From Incurvaria masculella (lineage: Eukaryota > Arthropoda > Insecta > Lepidoptera > Incurvariidae), in NCBI GenBank assembly GCA_946894095.1, contig OX335662.1:14154001-14218000 (forward strand): a DNA stretch of 64,000 nucleotides. The letters are read 5' to 3'. The notes beneath the pieces were generated by a model. That model saw nothing but the letters and a program-made list of their open reading frames with translations. It was not told the origin of the DNA and ran no database searches. Positions 11,544 through 20,300 of this stretch are shown here, piece by piece. Each line of letters starts with the position of its first letter. The stretch's first letter is position 1. The position numbers and the translations under genes are program-made.

Positions 11544-11900
11544 CTATTTTTCTTCTGTTTGACATTCCTTGCCCTGGTTCCTTTTTTTTACAGTTGAGCC
11601 ATCCCTCTTCTTTGTTAGGCCGCCACGTCGCCTCGGCCTTTTCTTTTTCTGCGGCGGCCCGTCCGATGTAATGGAGCTCACTACTTCCTGTTTTTGTCCC
11701 GAAGTGTGATTTTTTGTCACTGCTTCGACAAACTCCCGGGTTTCGAGGTCCACATTAATTTCTAATACATCGCTGTCGCTTACCGGGAGTGGGCTTATTG
11801 CACGTATGTTCCTGCACTCCTTAAAAAACTCCATAATTTCTTTCCACTCCCTATCGGTCCCTTTTGCTGTTGGGGCCGGTTTATTAGGTAGACGAAACAT
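11544..11900 (-). CDS. Third ORF of the gypsy element, small basic protein of unknown role
   Basis: A 118-residue frame beginning at the ATG at 11900-11898, after the pol stop at 11965 and before the 3' LTR, the place where env sits in errantiviruses. The N-terminal half is acidic to neutral (DSDVLEINVDLETREFVEAV). The C-terminal half is strongly basic (KKKRPRRRGGLTKKR). It has no signal peptide, membrane segment or cysteines, so it is not a conventional envelope protein. A nucleic-acid-binding or nuclear-targeted accessory protein is possible, but that is inference. Confidence 0.6.
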   Translation of the reverse strand: MFRLPNKPAPTAKGTDREWKEIMEFFKECRNIRAISPLPVSDSDVLEINVDLETREFVEAVTKNHTSGQKQEVVSSITSDGPPQKKKRPRRRGGLTKKRDGSTVKKRNQGKECQTEEK

Positions 11901-11964
11901 AATGCACACAAAAGACTCAATCCGTGTTGAGTGATTTCTTTGGCGATTGGTTATGCCATTCTTT

Positions 11965-14900
11965 TTAATCAGTTTCTACGAATTGTTTCAAATCTTTTAT
12001 ATGTACCCGCACTCTCCTCCTTCCAATTAGCAATTCATAGACGGACCCAGATAGTGTTGCCATTATCTGATATGGTCCGCTATATTTTGGTGCCAATTTG
12101 GCAGCGAAGTTGTTGGCTGCGTTCGAAAGGAGATAATTTTTTTTTAGCACTTTTTCACCAATTTTTGGTTCCCAATGTCTCCTTTTTCCGTCGTAATATT
12201 TTTTTTGTTGGCCCGATGCATTATTTTGGTGAATTCTTACCATTTCGTAGAGTTCTGTTAAGACTTGGCTGTTTGCGACACTCGGCGTAGGCAATTCATT
12301 TTCGTCCTTTGGTCTTCTAAACTCTCTACCGGTCATCAGAAATGCAGGTGTATATTTTGTGGATTCCTGAACGGATGTATTTATGACAAAATTTAGCTCT
12401 GGTATATATTGATCCCATTTCTTATGGTTTTCCTCGATATAGCATCTTATCATCGTTTCTAATGTTTGGTTCGCTCTTTCCGTGGGGTTTGTTTGCGGTG
12501 AATATACTGGTGTCGGTCGGTGGGTTATTCCATATATTTTTAGAGTATTTGTGAATACTCTGCTGGTAAACTGTGTTCCGTTGTCGGAAATTATCGTTTC
12601 TGGGCAGCCAAATCTCATAACAATTCGTTCTTTCAGTGAATTCGTTACTGCTGTAGTTGTACCTTGTCGCACTGGTTGTACTTCCACCCATTTTGTAAAT
12701 TTGTCTTGAAATACTAATGCCCATGTGTGGCCTTTTGAGGACCTTGGTAAGGGTCCAATAAGATCTACTGAGACGATCTGCCACGGTCTCGATGCCTGTG
12801 TCGTTTGCATGTAACCTGGCGTAAGACGTTTTTCGGTTTTTTGTTTTTGGCAAACCTCGCATTTTTTTATGTGTTTTGCCACATCTTTAAACATTCCTGG
12901 CCAATAATATCGTTGTGATATACGTTTAAATGTTTTGCTTACACCCATGTGTCCTCCTAACGGTTCGTCGTGATTTTCCTGTAGTATTTTTGTTCTTCCG
13001 TCTATCGGAACGCATAATCTCCAAGCTGTATCTGGGCTTAAATCGATTGTATACTGGTTGGAGTGGTCTTGTTTGTATATATTTCCATTTTGGATACGGT
13101 ATTCCTTCTCATCAACCTCTTTGTTTTCTAGTGCCTGTTTAAGTTTTTCGTACCATTCCGGTTCCTGTCGGCCTGCTAGTGCAGCAATTTCCGTTTCTAC
13201 TGGGTGTCTTGATAAAGCGTCGGCTACCTTGTTAAGTTTTCCTTGTCTGTATTGAATATCGAAGTCATATTGTTGTAATTCTAAAGCCCAACGGGCTAGT
13301 CTTCCGGAGGGGTTTTGCATGGAGTTTAACCATTTCAAGGCTTGGTGGTCTGTCACAACGGTAAACTTATATCCTTCTAAATACGGTCTCATTTTTTGTA
13401 TACCCCATAATATGGCTAAACATTCTTTCTCGGATGTAGAAAACTTTCGTTCCCTTTCGTTAAGGGCTCTGCTGGCGTACATAATTACGTATTCTTTGTT
13501 ATTTTCTTCCTGTGTGAGTACGATTCCAAGTCCTTCGTTGCTTGCGTCACTCTGGAGTTTAAACCGTTTTTCGAAGTTAGGACATCTTAAAACTGGTGCG
13601 CTAGTGAGTATTTCTTTTAGGCGCTGTAACGCCTCATTTTGTTCATTTGTCCAATTTATTATTTTATTTTGTTTATTTGCATTTTCCTTCTTCAACAATT
13701 TTGTTAACGGGCTCGTAATCTGTGCGTATTCCGGTATAAACTTTCTGTACCAAGACGTCATTCCAAGTATTCTTCTGAGTTCTTTAATATTTTGGGGAGG
13801 TTTTATATCCAATATTGCCTCCACTTTATCCGGATCGGTTTGAATTCCTTCTCGATTTACAACATGGCCCAGATATTTTAGTTCTTTTTGACAAAACTTG
13901 CATTTTTCTTCGTTGAGTTTCAGGTTAGCTTCACGTAACCTCTCGAATACTTTTCCTAAATGTTTCAAGTGGTCGTCAAAAGTTTCCGATATTATTATGA
14001 TATCGTCTAAATATGCAAATGCATTTGGCTCCAGCTCCGCTCCTATGACTGTGTCTAACAGTCGTTTAAATGTGGCTGGTGCTGAATGGAGACCAAATGG
14101 CATGACTTTGAACTGGTATAGTCCTTTTCCTGGGGCTGTGAATGCTGTAATCTTTTTGCTTCCTTCGGCAAGTGGCACTTGCCAATATCCGTTCTTCAGG
14201 TCCAATGTTGACAAATACTTTGCTTTCCTTAGCTTGTCTAGGGTGTGGTTTACCTGTGGGAGTGGATACGCGTCTTTTACCGAAACCTCATTTATCTTTC
14301 GGAAATCGATACAGTAGTCACCATTACTTTTCTTTGCTAGTACAATTGGTGAACTGTACGGGCTCTGCGATTTTTCTATTATTCCATCTTGCAACATCGA
14401 ATCAATTTCTTTATTTATATACTCCTGCATTTTTGGGTTCCTTGGGTAGTACTTTTGCTTAACGGGTTCATTTGTTTTTAATTTTATTCGATGTTCAATT
14501 AACGAAGTTATATTTTTACTTTTCCTTAAGACTGGTAATGTATCTGCTAGAAAATTTTCCAGACGTCGTTTTTCTTGCCACGTCAAGTGACTATTTTCCA
14601 CCGTACATAAAGTTGGCTCCTTTACCATATTAAGCGTCCACTCGAATCCAAGTCGCTCCAGTAAGTCCCATCCTATTAAGATGTTTGTGCTTAATTGAGG
14701 GATCACCAAAAAATTATGAAATAGGTGATATTTTTTAATTTCTAAAGCAGTTGTTATACTTTCTTTAATCTTTATATTCGACATATCAGCAAGAATAGCA
14801 TTTGTGTTTTCTTTGTCTATCTGTGAGTTTAATTTTTTGCAATAACTTGCTATTTCTCCATTTATATATGAGACTTCTGCCCCTGTGTCGATCAATGCCT

Positions 14901-15090
14901 TGAATACTTTTTCTCCAATTTTTACTTCTATATGTGGTCTTTTGTCTTCTTTGATTATGCCCTGTGTTGCGAAGAGTTGTTCGGGTCGGCAACTCTCGCT
15001 TCGTTTTTTGAAGCAGTTCTGCAACAATCTATGGAACGTATCCCTGGCCTGCCACAACCACTGCAAAACAACATCGGTCGCTGGCGACAT
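11965..15090 (-). CDS. pol: gypsy pol polyprotein (PR-RT-RNase H-integrase)
   Basis: The frame is open from 15090 to the stop at 11965 (1041 residues) and is most likely entered by -1 frameshifting from gag at 15009-15003 rather than by its own start. Domains in order: aspartic protease with LIDTGAEVSYI; reverse transcriptase with the FRKINE, GYWQVPLAE and YLDDIII motifs; RNase H (DASNEGLGIVL, TDHQALKWL); integrase with an HHCC zinc-binding region (GGHMGVSKTFKRISQRYYWP ... CEVCQKQK), the catalytic core (VDLIGPL, IISDNGTQF) and a C-terminal GPY-type module (KYSGPYQIM). No stop or frameshift was seen inside the domains. Confidence 0.95.
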   Translation of the reverse strand: MSPATDVVLQWLWQARDTFHRLLQNCFKKRSESCRPEQLFATQGIIKEDKRPHIEVKIGEKVFKALIDTGAEVSYINGEIASYCKKLNSQIDKENTNAILADMSNIKIKESITTALEIKKYHLFHNFLVIPQLSTNILIGWDLLERLGFEWTLNMVKEPTLCTVENSHLTWQEKRRLENFLADTLPVLRKSKNITSLIEHRIKLKTNEPVKQKYYPRNPKMQEYINKEIDSMLQDGIIEKSQSPYSSPIVLAKKSNGDYCIDFRKINEVSVKDAYPLPQVNHTLDKLRKAKYLSTLDLKNGYWQVPLAEGSKKITAFTAPGKGLYQFKVMPFGLHSAPATFKRLLDTVIGAELEPNAFAYLDDIIIISETFDDHLKHLGKVFERLREANLKLNEEKCKFCQKELKYLGHVVNREGIQTDPDKVEAILDIKPPQNIKELRRILGMTSWYRKFIPEYAQITSPLTKLLKKENANKQNKIINWTNEQNEALQRLKEILTSAPVLRCPNFEKRFKLQSDASNEGLGIVLTQEENNKEYVIMYASRALNERERKFSTSEKECLAILWGIQKMRPYLEGYKFTVVTDHQALKWLNSMQNPSGRLARWALELQQYDFDIQYRQGKLNKVADALSRHPVETEIAALAGRQEPEWYEKLKQALENKEVDEKEYRIQNGNIYKQDHSNQYTIDLSPDTAWRLCVPIDGRTKILQENHDEPLGGHMGVSKTFKRISQRYYWPGMFKDVAKHIKKCEVCQKQKTEKRLTPGYMQTTQASRPWQIVSVDLIGPLPRSSKGHTWALVFQDKFTKWVEVQPVRQGTTTAVTNSLKERIVMRFGCPETIISDNGTQFTSRVFTNTLKIYGITHRPTPVYSPQTNPTERANQTLETMIRCYIEENHKKWDQYIPELNFVINTSVQESTKYTPAFLMTGREFRRPKDENELPTPSVANSQVLTELYEMVRIHQNNASGQQKKYYDGKRRHWEPKIGEKVLKKNYLLSNAANNFAAKLAPKYSGPYQIMATLSGSVYELLIGRRRVRVHIKDLKQFVETD

Positions 15091-15896
15091 TCCCGTTTGC
15101 TGTGGCCCCTTTGACTACAGTTCCAGCAGCACGTCGCCGAATCATATCTTGGGTTAATAGCCCACGTGGTTTTTACTACGCTTGTGTTGCGCGACCTCTC
15201 CTTCTGTATATTTTCGTATTCTTCGGCCATTTTAATCAGTTCTCTAATATTTTTAAAATCTGTTTCCTTGATGTAAAGCTTGTATTCCGGGGACATATTC
15301 TTGTAAATCTTGTTTAGTTGTTCGGTTTCTTTTACTAACCCTGCACGTCGTATTTTAGTTTGTATGTCCGTGAGGTAGTCCGTGAATTTTTCATTTGATC
15401 GTTGTTTTCGGGTACGTATTTCCTCGAGTATCTCTTCCTGGTAATTTCGTGGAAAGTAATAAAGTTGGAAACATTCTTCAAAATCCTGCCACTGTTTCCA
15501 ATTATCCTTGTTGTTTCTATACCACAAGAGTGCGTTATCTTTGAGCAGGTGTGGTAACGCTTGAAGAAGCTGCTTTTCCGAAAAGCTGTACCCCTCCCGT
15601 AGCTCGGTTATCCTTTCCAGGAATTCGACGGCACTTCTAGTTCCATCGAAATTTATATTCCATTTTCGTACGGAATCGAGGATATTATTCATAATCTGCA
15701 CACTTTCGCCTCCCGTTTCCGGGGTATCTACTTCTTTGGTATTGTTACCGGTATTAAGCTCGCTTTCTCTCATGAGCTGTGCCTTTAAACGCTTCCGAAG
15801 GTCCTCTACAGTCCCCTCGGAGCTTAGGCCTAATTGTTGGGCTTTCTCCATGAGCTCTTCTTTCCTCATGTTATGGATTTCTGCCATTTTTGGCAT
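14955..15896 (-). CDS. gag: gypsy gag
   Basis: 313 residues from the ATG at 15896-15894, just inside the primer-binding site. The N-terminal part has a short SAP-like segment (MRKEELMEKAQQLGLSSEG). The middle resembles the retrotransposon gag capsid domain. The C-terminus has a CCHC zinc knuckle (CWNCSQRGHSKREC) followed by a second Cys pair (CSGC). gag overlaps the pol frame and carries an A AAA AAC slippery heptamer in its reading frame shortly before its stop. Confidence 0.93.
   Translation of the reverse strand: MPKMAEIHNMRKEELMEKAQQLGLSSEGTVEDLRKRLKAQLMRESELNTGNNTKEVDTPETGGESVQIMNNILDSVRKWNINFDGTRSAVEFLERITELREGYSFSEKQLLQALPHLLKDNALLWYRNNKDNWKQWQDFEECFQLYYFPRNYQEEILEEIRTRKQRSNEKFTDYLTDIQTKIRRAGLVKETEQLNKIYKNMSPEYKLYIKETDFKNIRELIKMAEEYENIQKERSRNTSVVKTTWAINPRYDSATCCWNCSQRGHSKRECRQRPMLFCSGCGRPGIRSIDCCRTASKNEARVADPNNSSQHRA
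14969..15009 (-). promoter_or_regulatory. -1 ribosomal frameshift signal between gag and pol
   Basis: In the gag frame the minus strand reads TCA AAA AAC, giving a perfect X XXY YYZ heptamer A AAA AAC at 15009-15003. Slipping back one base enters the pol frame exactly. Three bases downstream, GCGAGAGTTG (14999-14990) can pair with CAACTCTTCGC (14979-14969) as a 10-bp stem with one bulged base and a 10-base loop. The three-base spacer is short, but opening the bottom pairs would give a usual distance. Confidence 0.85.
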
Positions 15897-15908
15897 TATA
15901 TTATTTTA

Positions 15909-15920
15909 GTTCGGGCGCCA
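15909..15920 (-). other. Primer-binding site (tRNA-Lys type)
   Basis: One base inside the 5' LTR the minus strand reads TGGCGCCCGAAC. This is complementary to the 3' end of a lysine tRNA including its CCA. Lysine-tRNA priming is known for gypsy-group elements and for lentiviruses. Confidence 0.85.
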
Positions 15921-15921
15921 A

Positions 15922-16569
15922 TGTAACGAAGCTCCCTGCTGGCCAGTATTCTGTGCCAGCCGGATGGGTAGCTCTGTTAATTTCCCACAGGAATTTACTT
16001 AAGACTAGTCCTAACCCTACCTACCTACTCGCAGCGGTATAGGTGGGATCTAGGGAAAGGTTGTTCAGGCGGGGACCACGAGAGCCACCAATCGACCTGG
16101 ACAAGAGGGAACGGTATACGGACGGGTACTCCAGGCGGGGACCACGAGAGCCACCAATCGACCTGGAGAGGACGGAGCGGTATACGGATGGGTACTCCAG
16201 GCGGGGACCACGAGAGCCACCAATCGACCTGGAGAGGACGGAACGGTATGCGGGAAGGGGCTTCAGGCGGGGACCACGAGAGCCACCAAACAACCTGAAG
16301 AGGACGGAACGGTATGCGGGAAGGGACTTCAGGCGGGGACCACGAGAGCCACCAAACAACCTGAAGGGGGAGGTGCGTTCAGTGCCGGGAGCTGCACTGA
16401 ACTGACTCGCTGTGTGGCGGGCGGCCTTTTATATTGGCGCGCCGGTAGTGGGGACGGCTGACTCGCTCGGCTGCCTCGCCCCGCGCCGCAGGCCGCCCCT
16501 CGGCGCCCCGTGCGCCGCTGCGCCTCTTCTGTGCTTGTTACGTAGGCGGTGACGCCGCGCTACGTTACA
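15922..16569 (-). repeat. 5' LTR of the gypsy element
   Basis: 648 bp, the promoter-bearing copy. A minus-strand TATAAAA (16433-16427) lies 30 bases before the A of an arthropod initiator TCAGT (16405-16401), predicting transcription start at 16403. U3 would then be 166 bp and R+U5 482 bp. The same five 66-bp units as in the other LTR lie in R-U5 (about 16065-16394). Confidence 0.95.
16401..16433 (-). promoter_or_regulatory. LTR core promoter (TATA box plus initiator)
   Basis: TATAAAA with its first T at 16433 and TCAGT with its A at 16403, a spacing of 30 bases on the minus strand. This is the orientation of the element and the textbook spacing for RNA polymerase II. Confidence 0.75.
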
Positions 16570-16573
16570 AGAG

Positions 16574-17076
16574 TATGGGATTCTATCGGTTACTGTAGCT
16601 GAATCCTTAACATGTTCCAGGGCGATATTCAATTCTCATAGGGCATATCCCCATATGGGGAATCCATAGGGTCAGAGGACAGGGAGAGATATGGAGTTTT
16701 AAGATCTTGGAGCTGGGGCAAAGCAACTCAATTCCTAATCAAAGCATTGACAGTTCCAAAGGCAAAAGAAAACTGTCAGTATTGTATTTAAATGAAAAGG
16801 CAAAATACCTTTCCATGAAGCCTCAGGTAAACTAAACAAACAGAATGAACATTCAAATATGGTCTTTATATAGTTTTCTATAGATACATTTAACAATAAC
16901 CAAGTCAAAACGGCCAACGAGGTGGCCACATCTACCCTGCCTAGTTCATTCTAAAAACCACTTCAAGGTGTTCTGCATACTTTAATTTACACTAACTTAC
17001 ACTTTAAGCCCCACAGTGGGCGGCGGATCACTGGGTATAATTTTTACATTTGTAGCATGCTGTCAAGATTGTGATG
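16574..17076. other. 3' UTR and flank of MARS2
   Basis: No ORF of note. On the minus strand an ATTAAA (16985-16980) about 90 bases past the MARS2 stop could serve as poly(A) signal. The segment next to the LTR has no recognisable repeat. Confidence 0.45.
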
Positions 17077-17310
17077 TCATGCACGAGTAACGTCGCGGCG
17101 GTGGGGGTCTTCTATACGCGGGAAGAGCGGTCCGGTGGCAGGCGCGAGCGGCCGGGCGGCGGCGGCGGCGGCGGCGGCGAGGTCGCGCCAGGCGCGCCGT
17201 GCGGGCGGGACGGCGAGCCGGTCGAGCAGCGCGCCGGCGGTGTGCGGCGCCAGCGGCTGCAGCGCCACGCCGCACACGCGCAGCGCCTCGAGCGTCACGT
17301 GCAGCAGCGT
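17077..17310 (-). CDS. MARS2: MARS2 exon 11 (C-terminus)
   Basis: 234 bases including the TGA at 17079-17077. It encodes [20 protein letters not shown], a C-terminal anticodon-domain helix, then an Ala run and [16 protein letters not shown]. Its acceptor GTCTGCAG (ending at 17311) is the last of nine identical acceptors in a tandem array. Confidence 0.92.
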   Translation of the reverse strand, partial: TLLHVTLEALRVCGVALQPLAPHTAGALLDRLAVPPARRAWRDLAAAAAAAARPLAPATGPLFPRIEDPHRRDVTRA

Positions 17311-20300
17311 CTGCAGACGTGCAACACGTTAGGGTCCGACGGGAGGAGGTGGCCCCGGGCGCGCCGTGCGGGCGGGACGGCGAGCCGGTCGAGCAGCGCG
17401 CCGGCGGTGTGCGGCGCCAGCGGCTGCAGCGCCACGCCGCACACGCGCAGCGCCTCGAGCGTCACGTGCAGCAGCGTCTGCAGACGTGCAACACGTTAGG
17501 GTCCGACGGGAGGAGGTGGCCCCGGGCGCGCCGTGCGGGCGGGACGGCGAGCCGGTCGAGCAGCGCGCCGGCGGTGTGCGGCGCCAGCGGCTGCAGCGCC
17601 ACGCCGCACACGCGCAGCGCCTCGAGCGTCACGTGCAGCAGCGTCTGCAGACGTGCAACACGTTAGGGTCCGACGGGAGGAGGTGGCCCCGGGCGCGCCG
17701 TGCGGGCGGGACGGCGAGCCGGTCGAGCAGCGCGCCGGCGGTGTGCGGCGCCAGCGGCTGCAGCGCCACGCCGCACACGCGCAGCGCCTCGAGCGTCACG
17801 TGCAGCAGCGTCTGCAGACGTGCAACACGTTAGGGTCCGACGGGAGGAGGTGGCCCCGGGCGCGCCGTGCGGGCGGGACGGCGAGCCGGTCGAGCAGCGC
17901 GCCGGCGGTGTGCGGCGCCAGCGGCTGCAGCGCCACGCCGCACACGCGCAGCGCCTCGAGCGTCACGTGCAGCAGCGTCTGCAGACGTGCAACACGTTAG
18001 GGTCCGACGGGAGGAGGTGGCCCCGGGCGCGCCGTGCGGGCGGGACGGCGAGCCGGTCGAGCAGCGCGCCGGCGGTGTGCGGCGCCAGCGGCTGCAGCGC
18101 CACGCCGCACACGCGCAGCGCCTCGAGCGTCACGTGCAGCAGCGTCTGCAGACGTGCAACACGTTAGGGTCCGACGGGAGGAGGTGGCCCCGGGCGCGCC
18201 GTGCGGGCGGGACGGCGAGCCGGTCGAGCAGCGCGCCGGCGGTGAGCGGCGCCAGCGGCTGCAGCGCCACGCCGCACACGCGCAGCGCCTCGAGCGTCAC
18301 GTGCAGCAGCGTCTGCAGACGTGCAACACGTTAGGGTCCGACGGGAGGAGGTGGCCCCGGGCGCGCCGTGCGGGCGGGACGGCGAGCCGGTCGAGCAGCG
18401 CGCCGGCGGTGAGCGGCGCCAGCGGCTGCAGCGCCACGCCGCACACGCGCAGCGCCTCGAGCGTCACGTGCAGCAGCGTCTGCAGACGTGCAACACGTTA
18501 GGGTCCGACGGGAGGAGGTGGCCCCGGGCGCGCCGTGCGGGCGGGACGGCGAGCCGGTCGAGCAGCGCGCCGGCGGTGAGCGGCGCCAGCGGCTGCAGCG
18601 CCACGCCGCACACGCGCAGCGCCTCGAGCGTCACGTGCAGCAGCGTCTGCAGACGTGCAACACGTTAGGGTCCGACGGGAGGAGGTGGCCCCGGGCGCGC
18701 CGTGCGGGCGGGACGGCAAGGCGGTCGAGCGACACGTTTCGAACGGAGTTGTACTGGATCGTGTTTTCCATAACTTCCTGCCATGGGTTACTTTGTTCAC
18801 TCATCAAACGCTTTCATACACATTACTCTATTTGAGAACCTTATAAATAAATAAATAAATAGTAGAAACATACCGTCGGTAGATTGTTGGCAGCCGATAT
18901 TTGCGGACAACAAAAGGTTGGTAAGGTTAAAAAAGGCATAAGACAATAAGCGTGACTCATAGGTAAATTACCATATGTATTAATTTCCCATCTGTTATGC
19001 TCCGTACGCACATACGGTTTTACTCGATATCGAGTAAAACTTACCGTGTGGACGAGGCTCGAAGCGTTTTTACGGCTCGATTGGAGCCGGCTCGAAGGTA
19101 TTCGGAGCTCCTAATTTCTGCCGAGTAAGTTAGAGCGAGCCTTCGAGCCCGGCTCGCGTGTGTGGACGCGTCGTCGAGTAACTGAGTGCACCGCTTGCCG
19201 GCAACGAGTGAGTGTCTCTGCGTCGTCGCAATGGATTTCCGAACGTATTCGCGAGAGTTCATAGAAGAATTTATCAATACTTATAGAGAGTGTGAATGAG
19301 AGTTGAGATCGCTGGTCTCATGTGTGTAGCTTTCTTTTGAACAATAGGAGTAACCATGAGAAGTAACCGTTTATATAATTCTTCTGGCATTCGCAAATAA
19401 TTTTTGCAGTCTGGTGCACTTAGAAAACTTATAACGTTGACATGGCTTAAATTATCACGTTGTTTGAACACTTCCTTCACCCAGATTCACCTTCGATTTT
19501 TTCACTTTTTTCTTTTTCATAATTCTGCCATGAGAAAATGCTGCGAGTCCTGCTAAACACAGCCACTGCACTTTTCGCCTGTCGGACATGGTTGGCTCGC
19601 GAGGTTTCAGACGCAAATGAACATTGAGCCACTCGATACAATTTTACTCGAATGTGTGGACAGAAGGGCGAGCCTTCGAGCCAAGAACGTAAATTTTACT
19701 CGATCGAGTAAAACCGTATGTGCGTACGGAGCATAAAGAGTATCATATTATATTTCGCGACAAATTTAATCAATAATAGATTTTTGTTTTCTTAGATGCA
19801 ATTATTGTTTTATCATCTTATTGATAACCAATAAAAAGTTATGTTTTTAATACTTTCTTTCCTTTTAGAGAGTTAGATTGCATAAAAAAATATGTAGAAT
19901 AATGACTATTAAAATTCTTTTTTTTTTTTATATTCATTCTTTAAAAAGGTTTACACAAGCGTTTAAACGTGTCCACTGGAAAAAATATGTTACATAGGTA
20001 GTCCGAATTTTAGCATTGTTAAGGCAAAATACCTATGTCAGTATATTTTAGCATCCTAGTTAATGAGTAACTAACATTATCTTCAATTCTGAAACATCAA
20101 GCATTTCCGACACTCGGATTTGTCACAGTTTTGAATCCGCAGACGAGAAAGAAGAGAGAAATTTTTTATCTAAGTAAGCACGTTGAACTGTCAAGATGGA
20201 CACTCGTGGTAGCGTTTTTGATACAAACCGTATCGATGATGGTCATAGATGTTCGACAACGTTGCGATGCGTTTTTAGCAATAAGATCGTACGCTAGAGG

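Larger units (their letters stand above)
10725..16569 (-). mobile_element. Complete Ty3/gypsy LTR retrotransposon, recently inserted
   Basis: A 5845-bp element read on the minus strand, bounded by two 648-bp LTRs that start TGTAAC and end GTTACA. It is flanked by a 4-bp target duplication AGAG (10721-10724 and 16570-16573). Order in transcription direction: 5' LTR (15922-16569), primer-binding site, gag (15896-14955), pol in the -1 frame (to 11965), a small third ORF (11900-11544), polypurine tract and 3' LTR (10725-11372). I found only two differences between the LTRs, so insertion is recent. gag and pol are open, so the copy may be competent or very recently so. It lies between the disordered-exon gene and the 3' end of MARS2. 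Confidence 0.97.

Noticed and set aside
12055..14462. Plus-strand open frames across the gypsy pol region
   Set aside because: Antisense shadows of the intact minus-strand pol polyprotein.
15909..15920. Primer-binding site match read as a viral insertion of lentiviral type
   Set aside because: Only the tRNA-Lys 3' end complement is shared; all proteins are clearly Ty3/gypsy.
17199..18835. Series of overlapping plus-strand 115-155-codon open frames
   Set aside because: They are antisense shadows of the 167-bp MARS2 exon 11 array, with GC-rich sequence free of stops. There is no independent coding evidence.
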